A DNA stretch of 64,000 bases from Stromatinia cepivora (lineage: Eukaryota; Ascomycota; Leotiomycetes; Helotiales; Sclerotiniaceae). Of this stretch, positions 58,558 through 64,000 are shown one piece after another. The translations under genes were made by a program, and so were the position numbers. The notes under the pieces were generated by a model. The model was not told the DNA's origin. It made no database searches and worked only from the letters and a program-made list of their open reading frames with translations. Numbering within the stretch: position 1 is the stretch's first letter; each line of letters begins with the position of its first letter. The stretch spans positions 62,001-126,000 of the forward strand of contig RCTD01000010.1 of assembly GCA_014898415.1 (NCBI GenBank). Reading direction: 5' to 3'.

Positions 58558-61500
58558 TCAGCGTCTTGGACCCGAGTTCACGAGTTGTCGTTGTTTGTTA
58601 AGCCAACTCTTTGGTGCATCTTGTCTACGCTGTAGTACCACATGATTACTTTGTAAACGGCTCGTAAGATCGTACCAAGCCGTGGCTATCAGGGTATTTT
58701 CGCGAGTGAGGTTCTTCACCAAAACATCATTTGCAGCCTTCACATAAAATTGAATCAGTTGTCTGCACGCATCCTTCACATCATAATATGACTCTGAATG
58801 TGGACACAAATATTGATTGGAATAGAGATAAGATTTTATTGACGATGGTGCTTGCAAGAGAAAAAGTCGATACGTTACCTTCTGCGCTTCTGGATCTTCT
58901 GCCAGGACGAGTCTTCGTTGAAGCTCTTGAATGGTTGATTCTTTCTTTTGAAGTTGCTGGAAAATATATCAGTCGATGCCTTTTTTTATTTAGGTGAAAG
59001 TGGAAAAGATGGTGGATTTGCTTGAGAGAGAGATGATGGTGGCAGTTGTGCTACTGGCAAAACACCAAATGCAGCCTGTTCCCTGACAAGTTCTTCATCG
59101 TTTTGATCATGACCTGGAGCGGTTTTGGAATTCTGAGATTTCTTGCTACCGAACAATGTTCCGATTCGCTTGATTGCGGATTGTTTCTTTGGTGAAGTCG
59201 GTGAAGATGGTTTTGATGTAGAAATATTGTCCACTTCACTTACCTCTTTCAATGCATCAAGTGCTGTTGCAGGCTCAGGATTCATGCCCGTTTCTTCGAT
59301 AGAACTAGATGGCTTTTGAAAGATGGTCTTCAGTTGTTCCGAGAGCTTATCTTTGGATTTTAATGCTGCAAAAAGGTGAGACTGCTGGTCAACGAATTCT
59401 GCTCTCAAATCATTATGCTGTGCCTGGAGAAGTGCCAGATCCTTCTCATATGAGGATGCTATTAATTCATTCGCCTCTTTGAGCTGTTCTAGTGCTGTGA
59501 TCTCATCGGAGTCCATAGCACTCACTACCTTCAGGTTAGCTAATATACTATGCATGTAGAAATTTGATGACCCACAATCTGCCCGTGCTCTCAACAGATC
59601 TCGCTCGCTGCTTGTAAGCTTCGCGGTAAGGTCGTTTATTGCCTGGTTCAATCTCTTGATCTCTTGGGTGGCGTCGCTATATAATGATTGTCCGGCGGAC
59701 TTCGCTCGTTCTCTGTGATAATCGTCGAGTGTCAGTTGAAAAGGCCCAATAGTCATCATTTTGTCGACTGCTAAAACTAACGCTTCGTCTGTTGGGAGTA
59801 AGGACCTGTCGCCCATAATCGTTGCAATTTGATCTTGAGTAACGGCATGAGCCTCTTTCAACTCTTGAGTTTTCTCGCGAAGTCTGCGGACTTCCATTTC
59901 TGATTTCTGCAGCTCGCTTCGAAGTTCAGCATTAGCTTTGCCACCCTCATTACTCTTGAGAACCTGTAACTCTGCCTTCAGTCTTGATATCTCAAGCTGT
60001 GGGTTCGGCTCATTCGGACTATCGCTTCGATTAAGTTCATCTTCGAGACTGAATCCTCCCGACGGCTCTTCCGGTGATTGTGAGTCTATACGTTCTTGAA
60101 GCTCATTGATGTATCTCTCATCATGTCGTTGCCTTTCAAGATGAACTTCTATCTCCTCCATCCGCAATCTAAGCTCCTCTTCTAGGCGCATACCTTTACT
60201 TCTAAGATCGGTTATGGTGTGCTCCTGCGTTTCAAGTACTTTCATATATTCACCACGGGTCGTTTTGAGTAGTTCATTTTCTAAATGAACCTTGTCATAA
60301 TCCTTTTGGTTCTCTTGTAGCACATCTAGCTGCTCACGCAGCCTTGCGTTTTCTTTTTCAATGGCGTTTTGTTGGGCAAGTTTCTTTTCGTAATGCTCCA
60401 CCTTATTTGCTCTCTTTAACAAAGCAGAATTCTCGACTTCGAGCTCTTTGAATCTGTCCTGAATCTCCAAATCCCGACTGTTCTTAACCGACACTAACTC
60501 TTTATTCTTTAGTTCCCTGTTTACTCGGGCGTCTTCAAGCTGCTGCTCCTGCGTGGCAATTAGTTGTTCCGAATCTTCGAGTCTCTTTTCAAGTCTCAAA
60601 ATGTGCTCGTTCTGGCCTCCATGATTGATCATTTCCTGTAGCTGTTTAATAAGGATGTCTTGTTCTTTGTTTTCATCCAGTAAGTGATCTCGGCTTTCCG
60701 ACAAATTTTCCAACCGTGTAATCAGGTCAGCATTGCGTTTTTTCAAAGCTGCATGGTCATTAACTACGATAGAAAACTTCTCTTCCAGATCCAGTGCGTC
60801 ATATGGCTTGGTGAGACGATTTAGCTCCAAGGTTGGCAAGGCGACTGCGAGATCTTTCTCTATCTATAGCCACGTTCAGCGCCCTCTCAATAGACTGTAT
60901 GACTAAATTGACTTACTGTTTCAACATGGACCGCGATGACTGATTGCGCAGACACGCTTAGCTTCGTTCGGACGCGATCGATATATCTCATTTGATTAGG
61001 ACCTTTCAAGGCGACTAACATGAATATGGTGATAAGCTGAAATACTCTGTTAGTTATGGCGATGTTGGGTCTCGTTCTGACTTTTCCTACTACCTTCATC
61101 GATTCGGTGGGATCCGAGTATTGTGCCAAAGCATTGAAATCGATAGGATATTCGACAACCGCTGCCTTCACCCAATTATCACAGTGCTCGTGAGCATATT
61201 TGAGAAGAGATTTGTAGACGGCCTCCAAGGTTTGTTTGGCGATAACCCATTTTGTAGAACTCGTTGTTTGCGGAATATCTTTGATGGCATATGCGGGGTC
61301 GAAGTCCTCTAGATTATATAAAATCAGCATCCAAATCGAGGGCTCATATAGGATGATCGAGACTCCAAAACGTACCCAGCATATCAGAAAATACAAGGCC
61401 ATCAGTCAAGTCTTCTATTGACTTGATCTTGCTCAACGTGGCAGGAAAGGTATTGATCTGATCGAAAGGAAATGTTAGTATTGAAAAAAGGAGCGCGTAA

Positions 61501-61579
61501 AGGATAGTATGGAATCACATACCCATGCCAATAAAACTGCCCTTGTGGTGTCATTAGGAGGCTCCAAACTGGAGGGCAT
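58558..61579 (-). CDS. hook1: Hook-family dynein/early-endosome adaptor
   Basis: Minus-strand exons 61523-61579, 61376-61457, 61094-61308, 60917-61036, 59055-60863, 58879-58956 and 58558-58737 give 846 residues. The N-terminal Hook domain covers about 1-158 (MPSSLEPPNDTTRAVLLAWI, then LTDGLVFSDMLEDFDPAYAI). Long coiled coils follow to about 600. The C-terminus reads QLQKKESTIQELQRRLVLAE, then RENTLIATAWYDLTSRLQSN and LQRRQDAPKSWLNKQRQL, as expected for the cargo-binding end. Reading on past 59055 hits a stop at 58986, but a GTAGCA donor with a GACTGATA branch site and TTTTCCAG acceptor restores the conserved tail. In Aspergillus HookA links dynein and kinesin-3 to early endosomes through the FTS-FHIP complex. 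Confidence 0.9.
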
Positions 61580-62718
61580 TTTTCCTTTGTTGACAATAAT
61601 CCGTTATGTGGTGGATTTCGGCGGTGTAAAGAGGATGCGAAGAACTGAGTGAGGTTTGAAGTCTTATCGTGCAGCTGCAGAATGCAAATGCAAAGTGAAT
61701 TTCTAGATCGATGATTACACGAAATTGTGGTTTTAGTGATGGAACCCCCTGAGAAGGTTAGGGGATTGGGAAAGTTGAGAGTTTTGCTTTGTTGGCTCCT
61801 ATAATGTTAAATTATTTAACATCTGAAAAGGAAGTCCTTATTTTATTTTATGCCATTTCATCCATTATCATATATTTCATTGTCTTTTCATTCATTGATT
61901 GCACTTTCTTCGTATCACTGGTGCTATCAGTCAGTCAAAGCTAAAGTCCAGGCTCGAGTCCCCTGTTGAACATCTCTTTCATATTGTGGGGTCAGAGTAC
62001 AATTAATTTGTGGGGGAAAGCATACAAATTGATGAAAATGCTTCTTCAAAGGAAACTTTTGAAACCTTTGTAAGACATGTTATTATTGAGGAAGAATTAT
62101 AACAGAAGGCCGTTTGCGGCTACATACACTGGAGGACAAAAGGTTCTGTCTAGTCAAGGAAAGATTTGTTAGGTGGGAATCAATAATATTAGTTCCATCA
62201 GTGCGACTGACCATGGGAATCTGATTCATTGCCTGAGCGATGGAGCAATTGAGCATCTATGAAGAATTCAATCCTGGGTGAAGGAAGAAAAGAAAATCTT
62301 GATATGCAGTATCTTCACTACGAACGGAAAATTGTGCGAGATAAATCGAGAGAATTTTATTGTCATAAGAGAGTGTGTGACTAAGTGAAGTGGTCTCGGA
62401 GTCGATTGTTCCTAAACCCTGAGGTGAAAGACTATATTATATGATCGTTCTGTGGTGCCAATCAAATAGCCAATCCTGATTCTCGAGCATGCTGACGAGA
62501 CCGATTACCATTATTCTAATAATTCTAAACAATGTCCCAAGACCATAAACTCCAATTTTCCAATGCCTTCATATACACCGATCCTGCAATCAAGAGCCAC
62601 TATTTGATCCCTCGTCAATGCCCGGTATCTCTTCTTAACGTCAGATATTCCGCCATCGACAGGTAAAACCTCTTGAAGGCGCCAGTTTTCCATTTCATCT
62701 CATCATCGAGATCGATTC
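61580..62718. other. Intergenic region between two leftward genes
   Basis: Promoter of hook1 and 3' flank of the I9-inhibitor gene. A leftward 60-codon frame at 62511-62693 begins just beyond the inhibitor stop and probably lies in its 3' UTR. No other feature. Confidence 0.5.
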
Positions 62719-63057
62719 TCAGTTATTAGCGCTAACAATTTGGTCCTCTTCGATAATAGCATGATAATCATTTCCCCACGACTGAACAGTGACGAGGACT
62801 TGGGCTGGAGCTTTGGCCGCAAATCCTCTGTCAAAGCAATTAGATACATACACGGACAGTTGGTTTAAGCATACTTACTTGATAAGTATGTACTCGTGTG
62901 TAATCATGCCTCCGGCAGCCTTGATCGCATCCATAGCCTTTTGTACGACATCATCTGGAGTGTTGTCAGGATATGAGACAATCACTGCCTTTTGAGGCAA
63001 TGCTGCGCTCAACGCAGCGGTTGCAAATATGAAGGTAGAGAGTAGAGCGAGCTTCAT
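62719..63057 (-). CDS. Secreted peptidase inhibitor I9-like protein
   Basis: Minus-strand exons 62879-63057 and 62719-62827 give 95 residues. A signal peptide is clear (MKLALLSTFIFATAALSAAL). The mature part KAVIVSYPDNTPDDVVQKAM, then DAIKAAGGMITHEYILIKGF and AAKAPAQVLVTVQSWGN carries the beta-alpha-beta pattern of the I9 fold, the propeptide and chaperone domain of subtilases, also found alone in yeast proteinase B inhibitor Pbi2. Unlike Pbi2 it bears a secretion signal, so it should meet proteases in the secretory pathway or outside the cell. No subtilase gene lies in the window. Alternative: a free I9-like domain with a non-inhibitory role. Confidence 0.85.
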
Positions 63058-63829
63058 ATTTTTAAAAATTGTTAAATCTTGGTGTATCAATATAGAAAAG
63101 GTTCGACTGTTGATTGATGATTAAAACCAGGAGACAAAGAACATGGATCGAGATATGAGGATAGTACGGAGTTCTGGGATGACCATATGACCAGGGTTGG
63201 TGCTAGCGGTACGATAGTGTGATTAGGTAATTAATTATCTCTTAGTGCCTCAGCCATCCATTATTAGTTTGATCTTGTAAACTCCCAGGTACATTAAACA
63301 TGAAATTGATCAACATCGTCGCATGTCTACAAACGAACATCTTTGAATTTCAACTTCAAAGCAACTTGAATCCTTCGAAAACCTCGAAAGTACAGTAACT
63401 TACACGTCGAACCTTCACGAAGTCTGCACAGGCAACAACGGCGGAACTAATAAACTTGCGGGAGATCTGAATTTGGAATTTGGGAAGGAGGATAAAGGCG
63501 TGGGGCATCAAGCAATCTGTAAGGACTGGGCCTCAATAGGAAGAAGGAATTGAATACAGAGAGTTGAGGGTTACAGAAGGATTTCGGAAGCATTGGCAGT
63601 CATCAAAATACACACTTCTAGTTCTTCTCGAGTTGAATACTTTTGCATGGTACTAGTTAGCTGTTGTTTAAAATCTCCTCCTTGTTTAATCGAGTCTGTG
63701 GAGATTGGTGGTTTTTCACGACAAAGACCTTTTTTTTTTCTGTGGCTGTCTTTCATCATCAAGATCATCATTACAAGCTTTCACACCTTTGCAACCTTGC
63801 AAGCTTTCGCGGCTTCCCTCTAGCCCATC
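63058..63829. other. Divergent intergenic region, I9 inhibitor/pcf11
   Basis: Presumed promoters of the inhibitor (left) and pcf11 (right). The last 200 bases are pyrimidine-rich with a run of T at about 63730. Overlapping frames at 63593-63852 have no coding character. Confidence 0.5.
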
Positions 63830-64000
63830 ATGTCATTTGGAGTCCCTTCTGATGAGGTAGCGGAGGACTACAAAAAAGCCCTTGAAGATTTGACTATGAA
63901 TTCGAGATATGAGATCAGCAATCTAACCGTTATAGCAAAAGAAAACACAGAACATGCTTTGGCCATTTCAGAGGCATTGAAGAACCATATAAAACAGGTA
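63830..64000 (+). CDS. pcf11: Pre-mRNA cleavage complex II protein Pcf11, N-terminus (partial)
   Basis: The frame starts at ATG 63830 and runs off the right edge: MSFGVPSDEVAEDYKKALED, then LTMNSRYEISNLTVIAKENT, then EHALAISEALKNHIKQ. This is the start of a CID (CTD-interaction) domain; EISNLTVIAKENTEHALAIS is characteristic of Pcf11, the subunit of cleavage factor IA that bridges the Pol II tail to 3'-end cleavage and termination. The last bases CAG|GTA could be either the codon for Val within the exon or the beginning of an intron; the window ends too soon to decide. This is the second CID protein in the window, but the two are unrelated outside that domain. Confidence 0.85.
   Translation, partial: MSFGVPSDEVAEDYKKALEDLTMNSRYEISNLTVIAKENTEHALAISEALKNHIKQV

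Noticed and set aside
62511..62693. 60-codon leftward frame starting just after the I9 inhibitor stop
   Set aside because: Most likely within the inhibitor gene's 3' UTR; no family recognised, and readthrough is not suggested.

Overview
The window is nuclear DNA of a filamentous ascomycete, most likely a leotiomycete close to Botrytis or Sclerotinia. The evidence is A+T-leaning sequence, many introns of 45-100 nt with GTANGT-type donors and CTAAC/CTGAY branch points, genes on both strands without operons, long intergenic tracts with microsatellites, and fungal-type orthologues throughout. The genus is an inference from overall character; no database search was possible. Nearly all gene models were spliced by hand, and reading phase was checked across every junction.

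Layout. 1-5.6 kb: the 3'-truncated start of a WD-type inositol polyphosphate 5-phosphatase (-), a small DUF4748-like protein (+) and a CID/SR-rich RNA-processing protein (+). 8.2-9.9 kb: a CASTOR/GATS-like ACT-domain protein. 13.8-14.9 kb: a microbial rhodopsin with proton-pump residues, behind 3.9 kb of gene-poor DNA. 15.8-24.8 kb: a large 'gastric mucin-like' protein (-), a WD40 protein (-) and, divergently, the replisome hub Ctf4/Mcl1/SepB (+), whose shared promoter carries MCB-like elements. 25.8-29.8 kb: a possible new 60-aa gene (-) and dynamin Vps1 (+). 31.8-43.2 kb: an unknown 209-aa protein (-), adenylate kinase (-), proteasome Rpn8 (+), a Sws1-type SWIM-finger protein (-), coproporphyrinogen oxidase Hem13 (-) and Atg8 (+). 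44.0-50.9 kb: an unknown 559-aa protein, NCE101, mitochondrial GTP/GDP carrier Ggc1 and Pol III subunit Rpc82 (all -). 51.3-56.9 kb: Qcr2, ATP synthase epsilon and NatC subunit Naa35/Mak10 (all +). 58.5-64 kb: a Hook dynein adaptor (-), a secreted I9-type inhibitor (-) and the first exon of Pcf11 (+).

Most genes are housekeeping (respiration, haem, proteasome, autophagy, vesicle fission, early-endosome transport, replication, transcription). I see no secondary-metabolite cluster, transposase, CRISPR array, rRNA or convincing tRNA. The less ordinary items are the rhodopsin, the unannotated 60-aa gene, the micro-exon genes (DUF4748-like and the 31.8-32.7 kb gene), the Hook C-terminal exons beyond a misleading stop, an in-frame 51-nt intron, an isolated hairpin element at 15.46-15.54 kb, and the MCB cluster upstream of ctf4.
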